From assembly GCF_003626755.1 (NCBI RefSeq), contig NZ_RBCJ01000002.1, positions 186,001 through 250,000 of the forward strand: 64,000 nucleotides of DNA, written 5' to 3'. Shown piece after piece: positions 27,609 to 37,147 of this stretch. Each line of letters opens with the position of its first letter. Positions within the stretch are counted from its first letter, which is position 1. This DNA comes from Ulvibacterium marinum. Its GTDB lineage: Bacteria > Bacteroidota > Bacteroidia > Flavobacteriales > Flavobacteriaceae. The notes below the pieces were generated by a model. That model did not search any database, was not told the DNA's origin, and worked only from the letters and a program-made list of their open reading frames with translations. The translations under genes and the position numbers were made by a program.

Positions 27609-29261
27609 TTATAGGGAAATTCCTCTTTTCCATGGGATGAAATCTTCTTGACCCAAACGAACCGCCGCTGGAACAACCTCTCCACTGGCAACCTTTATAA
27701 TATATTCCAAAAGTTCCTGACCCATGCTTTCAATGGTATCCTTACCTGTGATGATACTTCCTGTATTGAAATCGATGATGTCCTTCATACGCTCGCTCAG
27801 GGTATTGTTACTGGATATTTTGATTACTGGGGCTATAGGGTTTCCGGTGGGTGTCCCCAATCCCGTTGTGAAGCAGATTACATTACAACCGGAACCTGCC
27901 AGACCTGTGGTACTTTCAACATCGTTCCCAGGAGTACACAATAAATTAAGCCCTTTTTTTGTTACTTTTTCGGTATAGTCCAGGACGTCTGTTACTGGTG
28001 AAGTACCCCCCTTTTTTGCAGCTCCGGCGGATTTCATCGCATCGGTTATCAATCCGTCCTTAATGTTTCCCGGCGAGGGATTGTTCTTAAAACCAGACCC
28101 CAAGGCCATTGCTTTGGCCGAATAAGAATCCATTAACTCCGCAAATTTTTTGGCATTTTCAGACGTTTCACATCGATTGATAAGTTCCTGCTCTACGCCG
28201 TTAAGCTCTGGAAATTCCGATAGCACTGTGGTACCGTTCAGGGCGACCAACAAGTCCGATGCATATCCCAAGGCCGGGTTAGCGGATATTCCCGAAAAGC
28301 CATCCGAGCCACCACATTCCAATCCTAGGACGAGGTTATGTAAAGGAGCGGGCTTACGTTCTGTTTTGTTGGCCTCGATTAATCCCAGAAAAGTCTTTTT
28401 GACCGCTTCTTCGATAAAATGACGTTCACTCTCACTTTTTTGCTGCTCCAGGATATATAAAGGTTTTGAAAAGTTGGGGCTGTTTTTTTCTATAGCTTCT
28501 TCCAACAACTTCACCTCCGCGTTCTGGCAGCCCAAACTTAGAACGGTTGCACCTGCCACATTGGGATTGGTAATATATCCCGCTAATAGATTACAAAGGG
28601 TGTCGGAGTCCAAACGGAATCCACCGCATCCGCCTTCATGGGTCAAAAACTTTACCCCATCTACATTCGGGAAAGTACGTGTAAGCTTTATGTCCTCTGG
28701 AGTTTTCATGATTTCCGTGGCAAGCAGATCATCTGTAGAGGCGCCTTTTTTATATTGATTTATTAGCGTTTCAGTATCCACTATGAAATCGGTCGTGGTG
28801 TGATAACCAAGCGATTTGGACAAAGAGGATTTCAAAACCTCCACATTTCGGTTCTCACAAAAGACCATTGGGATAACCAGCCAATAATTGGCAGTGCCCA
28901 CACTTCCATCATTTCTGTGGTAACCGTTAAAAGTGCGATTTTTCCATTTAGAGACATCCGGAGTGTTCCAACTCATCTTTTCTTCGCCCACTGCATATTC
29001 CGAGGAAGCATGCACCACGTTTTCCGTAGTGATGGTCTCTCCTTGGGCAATAGGTTTTATGGCCTTGGCGACCAAAGTGCCATACATAAAGATTTCATCA
29101 CCCACTTGAAGGTCTTGGGTCGCAAACTTATGTTTTGCCTTGGTCTCACCTATCAGGTGAAACGGACTACCGTTGTGTTCAATGGCGGTACCTTTTGGCA
29201 AATCTGCCAGGGCTGCCAATATATTGTCATCGGGATGTATCTGTATAAAAGTGTTTGACAT
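27609..29261 (-). CDS. uxaA: Altronate dehydratase (UxaA type)
   Basis: A 550-residue dehydratase with an N-terminal SAF-like half (from IQIHPDDNILAAL) and a C-terminal UxaA half carrying THEGGCGG, SLGCQNAEV, LGLECGGSDGFSG and CTPGNDVEST with the conserved Cys residues that bind iron. It removes water from D-altronate to give 2-keto-3-deoxy-D-gluconate. Together with the tagaturonate reductase and L-galactonate dehydrogenase on either side it makes a complete L-galactonate-to-KDG route. Length is normal. Cytoplasmic. Confidence 0.92.
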   Translation of the reverse strand: MSNTFIQIHPDDNILAALADLPKGTAIEHNGSPFHLIGETKAKHKFATQDLQVGDEIFMYGTLVAKAIKPIAQGETITTENVVHASSEYAVGEEKMSWNTPDVSKWKNRTFNGYHRNDGSVGTANYWLVIPMVFCENRNVEVLKSSLSKSLGYHTTTDFIVDTETLINQYKKGASTDDLLATEIMKTPEDIKLTRTFPNVDGVKFLTHEGGCGGFRLDSDTLCNLLAGYITNPNVAGATVLSLGCQNAEVKLLEEAIEKNSPNFSKPLYILEQQKSESERHFIEEAVKKTFLGLIEANKTERKPAPLHNLVLGLECGGSDGFSGISANPALGYASDLLVALNGTTVLSEFPELNGVEQELINRCETSENAKKFAELMDSYSAKAMALGSGFKNNPSPGNIKDGLITDAMKSAGAAKKGGTSPVTDVLDYTEKVTKKGLNLLCTPGNDVESTTGLAGSGCNVICFTTGLGTPTGNPIAPVIKISSNNTLSERMKDIIDFNTGSIITGKDTIESMGQELLEYIIKVASGEVVPAAVRLGQEDFIPWKRGISL

Positions 29262-29289
29262 AAACTCTAATTCAATAATCTGTTATTTG

Positions 29290-30309
29290 TTACGATTGAA
29301 AATCTACGGTAGCCTTAATTACGCCATTTTTGGGGTCAAGCCAGTTGTCAAAATGGGCTATCATGTCACCATAGCTTACGTTATGGGTAATAAAGGAATC
29401 GATGGGAAACTCATCTTTTTCCAAAATGGAAATTACATATTCAAAATCTTCCAAAGTGGCATTTCTACTACACAATATCGAAGACTCCTTGGCGTGGATG
29501 GCCGGATGGGTAAAAGTAAGCTCTCCCTTGGAAAGGCCTACCAAGACATATTTCCCTCCATGTGCCATATAATCAGGGCCGGATTCCAAGGCTCCTTTGT
29601 GGCCGGTAGCGTCAAAAACAGTGATCGCCATGTCTCCTTTTGTGATTTCCGAAACTTTTTGAACTGCATCAGATCCACCAAGTATGGTGTAATCAATGCC
29701 TATTTTTTCTTTTGCATAATCCAGCCGTTGTTGATTCATATCAATGGCGATTACACGTGCCCCTGCAATTTGGGCCAATTTCATAATACCAATACCGATG
29801 GGCCCGCAACCCACTACAACAATGGTTTCACCATGTTCTACTTGAGCTCTTCTAATTGCATGTGCACCTATCGCCAATGGTTCCACCACGGCCATTTGGT
29901 CGTCGCTTAAATTTTGTGCGGGTATCAAAAGATTTACTGGAACAGAAATACGTTCCTGCATTCCACCATCCGTATGTATGCCAAGGACCTTAAGACTGGT
30001 ACAGCAATTGGTCTTCCCACTTCTGCAGGCCACACATTGTTTACAGCTCACATAGGGCATGATTACCACATTATCGCCTGGCCCTATCCCCTGCGGATTA
30101 TCGTCGATTTCGATAACCTGTGTTGCCAATTCATGTCCTAAAATCCGCGGATACGTAAAAAATGCCTGATTGCCTGTATAGGCATGTAGATCTGTACCAC
30201 AGATTCCTACTTTTTTAACTTTGAGGAGTGCTTCCCCAACCTGCTTATTGGGTTCGTCCTTTTTCTTTAGGACAAATTCGCCTGGCTTTTCGCAAACAAT
30301 GTAATCCAT
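29290..30309 (-). CDS. lgoD: Zinc-dependent L-galactonate 5-dehydrogenase (LgoD type)
   Basis: A 339-residue medium-chain dehydrogenase closely resembling E. coli LgoD (YjjN) along its length. It has the catalytic zinc Cys in GICGTDLHAY, RILGHELA, the structural zinc lobe CKQCVACRSGKTNCC, the cofactor motif VVVGCGPIGIG and the shared SRNATLEDF segment. The reaction is L-galactonate to D-tagaturonate with NAD. It starts 28 bases before the altronate dehydratase gene. A strong hairpin lies upstream, between it and the GH29 gene. Confidence 0.88.
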   Translation of the reverse strand: MDYIVCEKPGEFVLKKKDEPNKQVGEALLKVKKVGICGTDLHAYTGNQAFFTYPRILGHELATQVIEIDDNPQGIGPGDNVVIMPYVSCKQCVACRSGKTNCCTSLKVLGIHTDGGMQERISVPVNLLIPAQNLSDDQMAVVEPLAIGAHAIRRAQVEHGETIVVVGCGPIGIGIMKLAQIAGARVIAIDMNQQRLDYAKEKIGIDYTILGGSDAVQKVSEITKGDMAITVFDATGHKGALESGPDYMAHGGKYVLVGLSKGELTFTHPAIHAKESSILCSRNATLEDFEYVISILEKDEFPIDSFITHNVSYGDMIAHFDNWLDPKNGVIKATVDFQS

Positions 30310-30334
30310 TCCTGGGCTTAAAAATTCAACATCG

Positions 30335-30361
30335 AAAAGAGCGCACCAAATGGGCGCGCTC
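30335..30361 (-). terminator. Rho-independent-like hairpin between GH29 and lgoD
   Basis: On the minus strand a nine-base stem (GAGCGCGCC / GGTGCGCTC, one imperfect pair) with a five-base loop is followed by TTTT. Stem arms are at 30353-30361 and 30339-30347. It sits in the 93-base gap downstream of the GH29 stop and before the LgoD-type gene, so it may end or attenuate the GH29 transcript, or shield its 3' end after processing. Confidence 0.6.
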
Positions 30362-30402
30362 CGAAATTAAAAAAAACTAACTCAATTAACTATTTTATTC
30401 GC

Positions 30403-31956
30403 CTATATCCTAATTTCCAAAACATAGGCGAAGTTTCCGGTTTTCTCTCCCATATTGGAAACCAAAAGTCCCTCCTTAGTCTGATCAAAATCCAACTTTG
30501 AACTGCTACCTAAAAGGCTAACACTTTTAATATCCAAATCCTTGGCATATCCACTATCCGTCCCTAAAGTTTTTATGTTAATTTTTCCATCCGAAGGCCA
30601 ATCCAACAGAATGGCGTATAGTTTGTCTCCCTTTTGGGTAAAACGAATATCCTGGGCAGTAAACCCCTTTTTAACGTTATGCTCGGACATATACCCTCCT
30701 TTTACTTCGGTAGGGCCTTCACCAAAAGTCTTCCAATGTTCGGTGCCATAGATGGCTTCCCCATTTGTTTTCAGCCATTTCCCTATTTGTAGCAAGGTTT
30801 CCTTTTGATCTTCGGGGATAGTTCCATCCGGTTTAGGACCCACGTTTAGCAACAAGTTTCCGTTTTTTGAAACAATATCTACCAAATCATCCACAAGACT
30901 ATTGGCTGTTTTGGCCTCTTCATTGGTTACATAGCCCCAAGAATTCTTTCCAATAGACGTATCCGTTTGCCAAGGCAGTTTGCGAATGCCCGGAAGTTTT
31001 CCCCGTTCCAGGTCATAAATCACCGTACCTTCCGGAAAAGCTTCATGATAGAGGTTTTTATCGTTTATGACCACCTCTTTGCCCCATTCAATACCTTTAT
31101 TATAATAGTAGGCCGCTATTTTTGGGCGATACGCCTCAAAATCCGGGATATCCAAATAGAAATCGAACCAAAGGATATCAGGTTTATAGTTGTCGATGAG
31201 ATCTACGGTTCTATCCCACCATAATTTTTTAAATTCATCCGATACCGGCTCGGTAACATCTTTTCCCTTTTTGGAGTATAAATCCGAATACTCCGGATCA
31301 ACGGTATCAAAACGGTCCTTTTTATTGTAAAAAGACCAGTTGAACGCGTAATGGGATGACGCCCCCATAGTGAGCCCTTGCTTTCTTCCTTCTGCAAAGA
31401 GCTCTCCAAGGACATCGCGATTGGGTCCCATATCCATGGCATTCCAGCGCGTGGTGTTGGATTTATACATGGCAAAACCATCATGATGGTCCGCTACAGG
31501 GATTACATATTTTGCCCCGGCCTTCTTAAAAAGATCGATCCAGCTTACAGGGTCAAATTTTTCTGCTTTGAACATAGGGATGAAATCCTTATAGCCAAAT
31601 GTTTTTTGATCGCCCCATTTCTTTTTATGGTGTAGATAAATCTCGGTGGGCCCGTCGCCCAAGTTTTTAAGTTGTGCCGAAAAATTGGCCGTGTCCATAT
31701 ACATCTGCCTCGGATACCATTCCGAGCCATAGGCCGGTACCGAATACCCTCCCCAATGAATAAAAATCCCGAATTTACTATCATTGAACCACTCCGGGTC
31801 TTTGTAGTTCTTTTTAATGGACTCCCAATTTGGCTCAAAAACTGGAGCTTTATTATTTGCGGAAGACTGCGCTACCTGTTTTTCATTTTTACCTCCACAG
31901 GAAAACAATATTGAAATAATAAGAAATAAACCAAAAAAATGTTTTGAAATCTTCAT
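30403..31956 (-). CDS. GH29 alpha-L-fucosidase/alpha-L-galactosidase lipoprotein
   Basis: A GH29 enzyme with FGIFIHWGGYSVPAY, VADHHDGFAMY, the nucleophile motif DILWFDFY and GNLLLNVGPKPDGTIP. I start it at the ATG at 31956 (517 residues) because it opens a clean lipoprotein signal (ISILFSC); the longer frame to 32085 adds 43 residues without signal character. As in the other two GH29 enzymes here, the Lys of the classical KHHDGF motif is replaced (Asp). It is first in the minus-strand run and likely frees the terminal L-sugar that the run then oxidises. Exact specificity is unresolved. Confidence 0.92.
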   Translation of the reverse strand: MKISKHFFGLFLIISILFSCGGKNEKQVAQSSANNKAPVFEPNWESIKKNYKDPEWFNDSKFGIFIHWGGYSVPAYGSEWYPRQMYMDTANFSAQLKNLGDGPTEIYLHHKKKWGDQKTFGYKDFIPMFKAEKFDPVSWIDLFKKAGAKYVIPVADHHDGFAMYKSNTTRWNAMDMGPNRDVLGELFAEGRKQGLTMGASSHYAFNWSFYNKKDRFDTVDPEYSDLYSKKGKDVTEPVSDEFKKLWWDRTVDLIDNYKPDILWFDFYLDIPDFEAYRPKIAAYYYNKGIEWGKEVVINDKNLYHEAFPEGTVIYDLERGKLPGIRKLPWQTDTSIGKNSWGYVTNEEAKTANSLVDDLVDIVSKNGNLLLNVGPKPDGTIPEDQKETLLQIGKWLKTNGEAIYGTEHWKTFGEGPTEVKGGYMSEHNVKKGFTAQDIRFTQKGDKLYAILLDWPSDGKINIKTLGTDSGYAKDLDIKSVSLLGSSSKLDFDQTKEGLLVSNMGEKTGNFAYVLEIRI

Positions 31957-32116
31957 GTAAAAAAGTTGGTTAGAGGGCACTTCGGCCATTAAAACTAGAG
32001 CTAAGTTGAAGTTTTTGGAGGGAAACCAAAATACCTTATGTTCAAATGACTGCAACAAATGGTTATTTGTGGATATTTGTCCCAATTTTACTAGAGGTAG
32101 GCCAGCTTTAGATGTA

Positions 32117-32965
32117 TTACTTGGTAAAATTCGAAGAAAATTTTTTCCGATACACCAAAGGTGAAGACCCCATTATTCTTTTGAATTGCCTATAAAAAAA
32201 GGGAAGACTTTCATAACCGCAGGAAAATCCTATTTGCGAAATAGAATGGTCCGTATCCAATAACATACGCGCGGCCATATTGATGCGATATTCGTTGAGG
32301 AAGGCAAAAAAGGGACGTCCCATCATTCTACTGAAAAAACGGGAAAAGGACTGTTCGGACATATTTACCAGTCCTGCCAATTCCCTTAGATAGATTTTCC
32401 GATTGAAATGCGTACCAACAAAATCGTGGATTTTTGTCATTCGGTTACCGTACTCGGTAGGAATATCATCTGTAAAGCTAGTTTCGGAAAGGGTCTCATA
32501 TTTGCAATTTGATAACTTCACCAACAAGGTCAACAATCGAACGTACAAATCGTGCCCTTTCAACTGAGGCAGCTTCTTAAATGACTTAATTAGAGGTAAA
32601 GTTTCGTTTTTATCAAAAATGATTCCTTTGGAAGCAGTTTTTAGCATTTTAAAAACTGGGGCCAATTCAGGTACTTTTACAAATATACCTTTGTCCCATT
32701 GTACCACCACCGATTTGGATTGTCCTTCCAATTGCACTTGATTTTTCCAACAATGCGGTAAGTTGGAACGTACAAGGACCAATTCACCAGGTTCATAGGA
32801 ACCCACATAATCCCCAATGAATTTGGTGCCTACACTTTCTTCAATATAGGTAAGTTCGTGCTGTGGATGAAAATGCCAAGGTGTTTCAAAATTTTTCTTC
32901 GCAAAACAAAACCCTGTTATGGTTTGCTGCTTGTCCAGATGTATGGGTTCTAAAATGGGTTTCAT
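32117..32965 (-). CDS. AraC-family regulator with cupin sensor domain
   Basis: A 282-residue regulator with an N-terminal cupin-like domain (TPWHFHPQHELTYI, then GELVLVRSNLPHCWKN) and a C-terminal double HTH (IYLRELAGLVNMSEQSFSRFF, then ISQIGFSCGYESLPFFYRQFKR). It is upstream of and in the same direction as the minus-strand L-galactose run, 160 bases before the GH29 start, and divergent from the P450 operon. It could control either or both. It is clearly paralogous to the regulator at 57245-58129. Confidence 0.93.
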   Translation of the reverse strand: MKPILEPIHLDKQQTITGFCFAKKNFETPWHFHPQHELTYIEESVGTKFIGDYVGSYEPGELVLVRSNLPHCWKNQVQLEGQSKSVVVQWDKGIFVKVPELAPVFKMLKTASKGIIFDKNETLPLIKSFKKLPQLKGHDLYVRLLTLLVKLSNCKYETLSETSFTDDIPTEYGNRMTKIHDFVGTHFNRKIYLRELAGLVNMSEQSFSRFFSRMMGRPFFAFLNEYRINMAARMLLDTDHSISQIGFSCGYESLPFFYRQFKRIMGSSPLVYRKKFSSNFTK

Positions 32966-33186
32966 TACCGGATTTTAAGATATTAAGCTATGTATGACCG
33001 ATTCCCGTATTAAAAATTAAGTCGGCAACTATCTTTATTTATACTTTATTTTAGCTCAAAAACATGAAATTTAGTATAATATATACAGAATAGTTTACTT
33101 ATTGGTCAAAAAAAGAGAAGCATGCTGCTATTTTTCTAGCAATTTTTGTAACCAAGGAGTAACGATAACGTTTATAAAGATGTAAA

Positions 33187-34350
33187 ATGAAAAAAAGCAA
33201 ACTTCAAGATCCTTTTGAACAGGCACGTATAAATAAAGGGTATGGTGAGATGAACGATCAAGACGATCCGGTAGTTATGCTTTTATGTCATAAGGATGTA
33301 CGTAAGTCGGCCCATAATTACAAAACCTTTATATCCGGAGCGACTCCGGGGCGAATCGTAGTGCCGTCTGAAGTTAATATTAGGGATACACGCCAGGTTC
33401 CTTTTGAATTGGATCCTCCCGAACATGGTAAGTTCCGGGCACTTGTGGAGCCTTGGTTCAAGAGGCCATTGCAATCGGAGTATCAGGAGCAATTAAAGGA
33501 ACAAATATACACGGCGATCAATACTGTACTTTCAACGGGTACTGTGGAGGTGGTCAATGAATTTTCCTTGCCCATACAATCCCATGCATTGACTCTTTTA
33601 TTGAATATACCTTTCTCGGAGGCCGAGACTTGGATTTCTTGGGGCACCCATGTTTTTCGTAGTGAGGAAACTGCGCTTGACGGTGACAAGGCGGCCATTC
33701 TTTATGACTATATCGATGAACAGATTGAGCATGCCATCCAACATCCGGGAGAAGACCTTTACTCCGTTTTATTGGCATCCGAGGTAGATGGCAGGAAGCT
33801 AACGAAAGAAGAAGTGAAGGGTGTAATGGTGCTTACCTTTGCCGGTGGACGGGATACGGTTATCAACGCAGTAACGAATTCCATTGCTTATTTTGCGGAA
33901 CATCCCGAATCACTTGAACGGTTACGCAACGAACCCGAAATTATAGGCAATGCCGTAGAGGAGTTGATGCGTTATTTTTCGCCTTTAACTCAAATGGGAC
34001 GTGTGGTGACCGAAGATACTCAAGTATGTGAGCATGCCATCAAAGCTGATAGCCGTATTTCCTTATGTTGGGCATCGGCTAATAGGGATGCTTCGGTATT
34101 CGAGAGACCTAATGAAATAGTGCTGGACCGTAAGATCAATCCACATGTGAGCTTTGGTTTTAGCCATCACAATTGTTTAGGTGCAACGCATGCCCGCCAA
34201 ATCATGAAAACGTTGATTGCCGCATTGGCGGAAAAGGTAGATTCAATCGAAATCGTGGACTACAAGGAAAACGTAGAGGATTTGGACGAGTTCCAAAGAA
34301 AGGTAGGGTATGAAAAAATTCATGTAAAATTCAACAGTTTAACAAAATAG
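33187..34350 (+). CDS. Cytochrome P450, putative 6-O-methyl-galactose demethylase
   Basis: A 387-residue soluble bacterial P450 without signal peptide. Hallmarks are the oxygen-activation motif AGGRDT (219-224), the E-x-x-R pair (Glu259/Arg262), and the heme loop FGFSHHNC with the proximal Cys330. It is followed by its own [2Fe-2S] ferredoxin and FAD reductase, a full class I three-component system. P450s in this gene order within marine flavobacterial agar/porphyran loci demethylate 6-O-methyl-D-galactose, releasing formaldehyde and galactose. That role is assigned here from family and context, not from substrate-contact residues. Confidence 0.93.
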   Translation: MKKSKLQDPFEQARINKGYGEMNDQDDPVVMLLCHKDVRKSAHNYKTFISGATPGRIVVPSEVNIRDTRQVPFELDPPEHGKFRALVEPWFKRPLQSEYQEQLKEQIYTAINTVLSTGTVEVVNEFSLPIQSHALTLLLNIPFSEAETWISWGTHVFRSEETALDGDKAAILYDYIDEQIEHAIQHPGEDLYSVLLASEVDGRKLTKEEVKGVMVLTFAGGRDTVINAVTNSIAYFAEHPESLERLRNEPEIIGNAVEELMRYFSPLTQMGRVVTEDTQVCEHAIKADSRISLCWASANRDASVFERPNEIVLDRKINPHVSFGFSHHNCLGATHARQIMKTLIAALAEKVDSIEIVDYKENVEDLDEFQRKVGYEKIHVKFNSLTK

Positions 34351-34359
34351 GAATCAAAT

Positions 34360-34668
34360 ATGGCAAAAATTACATTTATCACCAGCGATAACGAAACCCA
34401 TATCGTAGAGGGTGATTCCGGTTCGGTTATGGAATTGGCGGTCAACAATGGCATCCAGGGCATTGATGGCGATTGTGGAGGGGTCTGTTCCTGCGCAACC
34501 TGTCACGTCCATGTTTCTCCAGAGGACATTTCCAAAACAGGTGAGGCGAGTGAAATTGAAAAAGATATGTTGGAATTGGATGACAATGCCGATGCGTATA
34601 GCCGTTTGGGTTGCCAGTTGGCGATAAGTGATGCTTTGGATGGTATAGTGCTACGTGTAGCCAAATGA
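34360..34668 (+). CDS. [2Fe-2S] ferredoxin of the P450 system
   Basis: A 102-residue putidaredoxin/adrenodoxin-type ferredoxin. The cluster ligands are visible as Cys39, Cys45, Cys48 (C-x5-C-x2-C) and Cys85, with an additional Cys43 between the first two. It passes electrons from the flavoprotein reductase encoded next to it to the P450 encoded nine bases upstream. Cytoplasmic. Confidence 0.95.
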   Translation: MAKITFITSDNETHIVEGDSGSVMELAVNNGIQGIDGDCGGVCSCATCHVHVSPEDISKTGEASEIEKDMLELDDNADAYSRLGCQLAISDALDGIVLRVAK

Positions 34669-34682
34669 TCAATTACTAACTA

Positions 34683-35939
34683 ATGGCCGAAAGTCGTTTC
34701 AGTAATAGGATATGTGTAGTCTTGGGAGCCAGCCACGCCGGAGTAAACTTTGCATTTTCGCTACGTCGGGAAGGTTGGGACGGTGAAATCTTACTATTTG
34801 ATTCAGACCCGGAGCTGCCCTACCATAGGCCACCCTTGTCCAAAACCTATTTGACCAATGGGGATACTATTGAAAAAAATCTGTTAAAGCCCGAGGAGAG
34901 TTATAAGAAAGAAGGGATTACCCTACGTCTTGGTACTACCGTCTCCACCATTAATAAAGAAGCACATACCATTATCTTGGAAGATGGAGATGTCCAACCC
35001 TATGACAAATTGGTAATCGCTACGGGTGCCCGTCCGATTATCCCTCCTATTCCGGGTATCGATACTTCCAAAAACGTTTTCCTGATACGCAGTGCCAAGG
35101 ACATTGCTGATATTCGGTCTGCCTTAAAACATAGTAAAAGTAAACGGATAGTTATTATTGGGGGTGGTTACATAGGCTTGGAAGCAGCCGCCTCATTAAA
35201 AAAAACAGGAGCTGATGTAACAGTTTTGGAACGTGAAGAACGCGTTTTGGCCCGTGTAACGGCCCCTGAAATGTCAAATTTCTTTAAGGAATTGCATACG
35301 GAAAATGAGGTTCCGATTTTAACCGCTAAAGATGTGAAGGCCATTGAGACCCAAAAAGGATATAACGAAGTTCTTTGTACAGACGGTTCGCGTTATATTG
35401 CGGATATCCTTATACTAGGTTGCGGTATTCGTGTAAACCAGGAGCTGGCCAAGGAAGCGGGATTGGATATCGAAAATGGAATTCGTGTAAATTCCATGGC
35501 CCGTACAAATGACAAGGATATTTATGCCATTGGTGATTGTACATTTCATTATAACCCGCACTATGATCGTTTTATTCGTTTGGAATGTGTACAAAATGCA
35601 GTAGACCAAGCTAAAGTGGCCGCCGCGGCTATTTGTGGAAAGGAACCGATTTATGATACCATACCTTGGTTTTGGTCCGATCAATATGACGTAAAGCTAC
35701 AAATGGTAGGACTCTCGGAGGGATACGACCGAGCTTTGGTGCGCAAGGAGGTAAATCGTGACAACTGCTTTTCCATTTGGTATTTCAAAGGTGATACGTT
35801 ATTGGCGGTAGATGCCGTGAATAATGCCAAGGCCTATGTCTATGGTACTAAATTCATCAAAAGTGGTGAGAAAATCGATACCTCCAAACTTTTGGATTCC
35901 TCCATTGAATTTAAGCCATCTAACCTTTTGGCAGAATAA
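34683..35939 (+). CDS. FAD/NAD(P)H ferredoxin reductase of the P450 system
   Basis: A 418-residue reductase of the putidaredoxin-reductase type. An N-terminal FAD-binding motif (VLGASHAGVNFA), the second nucleotide motif VIIGGGYIGLEAA near 158, the IYAIGDC segment near 282 and a C-terminal reductase domain (WFWSDQYDVKLQMVG) are all present. It accepts hydride from NAD(P)H and reduces the ferredoxin encoded 14 bases upstream. Third gene of the demethylase operon. Confidence 0.95.
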   Translation: MAESRFSNRICVVLGASHAGVNFAFSLRREGWDGEILLFDSDPELPYHRPPLSKTYLTNGDTIEKNLLKPEESYKKEGITLRLGTTVSTINKEAHTIILEDGDVQPYDKLVIATGARPIIPPIPGIDTSKNVFLIRSAKDIADIRSALKHSKSKRIVIIGGGYIGLEAAASLKKTGADVTVLEREERVLARVTAPEMSNFFKELHTENEVPILTAKDVKAIETQKGYNEVLCTDGSRYIADILILGCGIRVNQELAKEAGLDIENGIRVNSMARTNDKDIYAIGDCTFHYNPHYDRFIRLECVQNAVDQAKVAAAAICGKEPIYDTIPWFWSDQYDVKLQMVGLSEGYDRALVRKEVNRDNCFSIWYFKGDTLLAVDAVNNAKAYVYGTKFIKSGEKIDTSKLLDSSIEFKPSNLLAE

Positions 35940-36017
35940 TTTTTTGTTTGCCAAAAATTGGTTCACATAAAACCGTTAACTTAAAGATCAATCTCGATTA
36001 TCTAGATAAGAATAAAT

Positions 36018-37136
36018 ATGTCCTTACATTCCAAAAGTGCAATTGCCACGGGAGATGGTAATTTTGTTATAGATCATGTAAACTTGAGCGATTCCAAATC
36101 GGACGAGGTCTTGGTGAAGATCAAGGCAGCGGGACTTTGTCATACGGATCATGACTCCTTACATTGGGGAAAGCCGATAGTTATGGGCCATGAAGGTGCA
36201 GGAATCGTTGAAGAAATTGGCGCCCAGGTGAAAAATGTAGCCGTTGGGGATAGCGTAATCTTGAATTGGGCGACACCCTGTAGAAGTTGCTTTCAATGTA
36301 AGGAGGGAAATGAACACATATGCGAAAACAACTCCCCTGTAGTTGCTGGAGCCAATGGATATACGGAAGGCCATGCCCATTTGGAAGGTACCACATGGAA
36401 GAATACACCTATAGAACGCTCCTTTAATATTGGGACCTTGTCGGAATATGCTTTGGTAAAAGCTTCTGCGGTCGTAAAGAACCCTTCGGATAAACTTTCA
36501 TTTCCTGCCGCCAGTATTATTAGTTGCGGAGTAATGACCGGATATGGTTCCGTAATAAATTCCGCAAAAGTAAAGGAAAATAGTTCTGTTGTAGTTTTGG
36601 GAACGGGAGGGGTAGGATTGAGTGTGATTCAGGGTGCAAAAATTAACAAAGCCTCAAAGATTATTGCCATCGATATCAACGAGCAACGCTTGCAAATGGC
36701 CCAAATCTTTGGGGCCACCCATCTGTTAAAAGCGAATAAAAAAGATAAAGGACTATTGGAGGCCGCTGAAAAGGTACGGCAAATGACCGACGGGCGAGGT
36801 GCCGATTATGCTTTTGAGTGTACCGCCGTGCCCGAGCTTGGTGCTGCTCCCTTGGCCATGGTAAGAAATGCAGGTACCGCTGTTCAAGTAAGTGGGATAG
36901 AGCAGGAAATTGTAATTGATATGAATCTGTTTGAATGGGATAAAATCTATATCAATCCGCTATATGGCGGCTGCAATCCTGAACGCGATTTTCCGAAAAT
37001 AGTGTCCCATTATGAGTCCGGAATCCTTAAATTGGATGAAATGATTACTCGAACCTATCCGTTGGAGAACCTCCAACAAGCTTTTGATGATATGTTAGCG
37101 GGTAGGAATGCCAAAGGTGTAATCCTTTTTGATTAG
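36018..37136 (+). CDS. Zinc-dependent alcohol dehydrogenase (P450-island ADH)
   Basis: A 372-residue medium-chain dehydrogenase of the class III/aryl-alcohol group. It has the catalytic zinc Cys in AAGLCHTDHDS, VMGHEGAG, a structural zinc lobe CRSCFQCKEGNEHIC, and VLGTGGVGLS for NAD(H). Such ADHs are recurrent neighbours of flavobacterial methyl-galactose P450s and have been linked to algal-sugar utilization. Formaldehyde or an aldehyde sugar could be the substrate. The gene follows the reductase by 78 bases and is followed 11 bases later by an esterase. Confidence 0.9.
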   Translation: MSLHSKSAIATGDGNFVIDHVNLSDSKSDEVLVKIKAAGLCHTDHDSLHWGKPIVMGHEGAGIVEEIGAQVKNVAVGDSVILNWATPCRSCFQCKEGNEHICENNSPVVAGANGYTEGHAHLEGTTWKNTPIERSFNIGTLSEYALVKASAVVKNPSDKLSFPAASIISCGVMTGYGSVINSAKVKENSSVVVLGTGGVGLSVIQGAKINKASKIIAIDINEQRLQMAQIFGATHLLKANKKDKGLLEAAEKVRQMTDGRGADYAFECTAVPELGAAPLAMVRNAGTAVQVSGIEQEIVIDMNLFEWDKIYINPLYGGCNPERDFPKIVSHYESGILKLDEMITRTYPLENLQQAFDDMLAGRNAKGVILFD

Positions 37137-37147
37137 AAAAGAAAAAG

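Noticed and set aside
31957-32085. 43-residue N-terminal extension of the second GH29
   Set aside because: Not signal-like. The ATG at 31956 begins a canonical lipoprotein signal.
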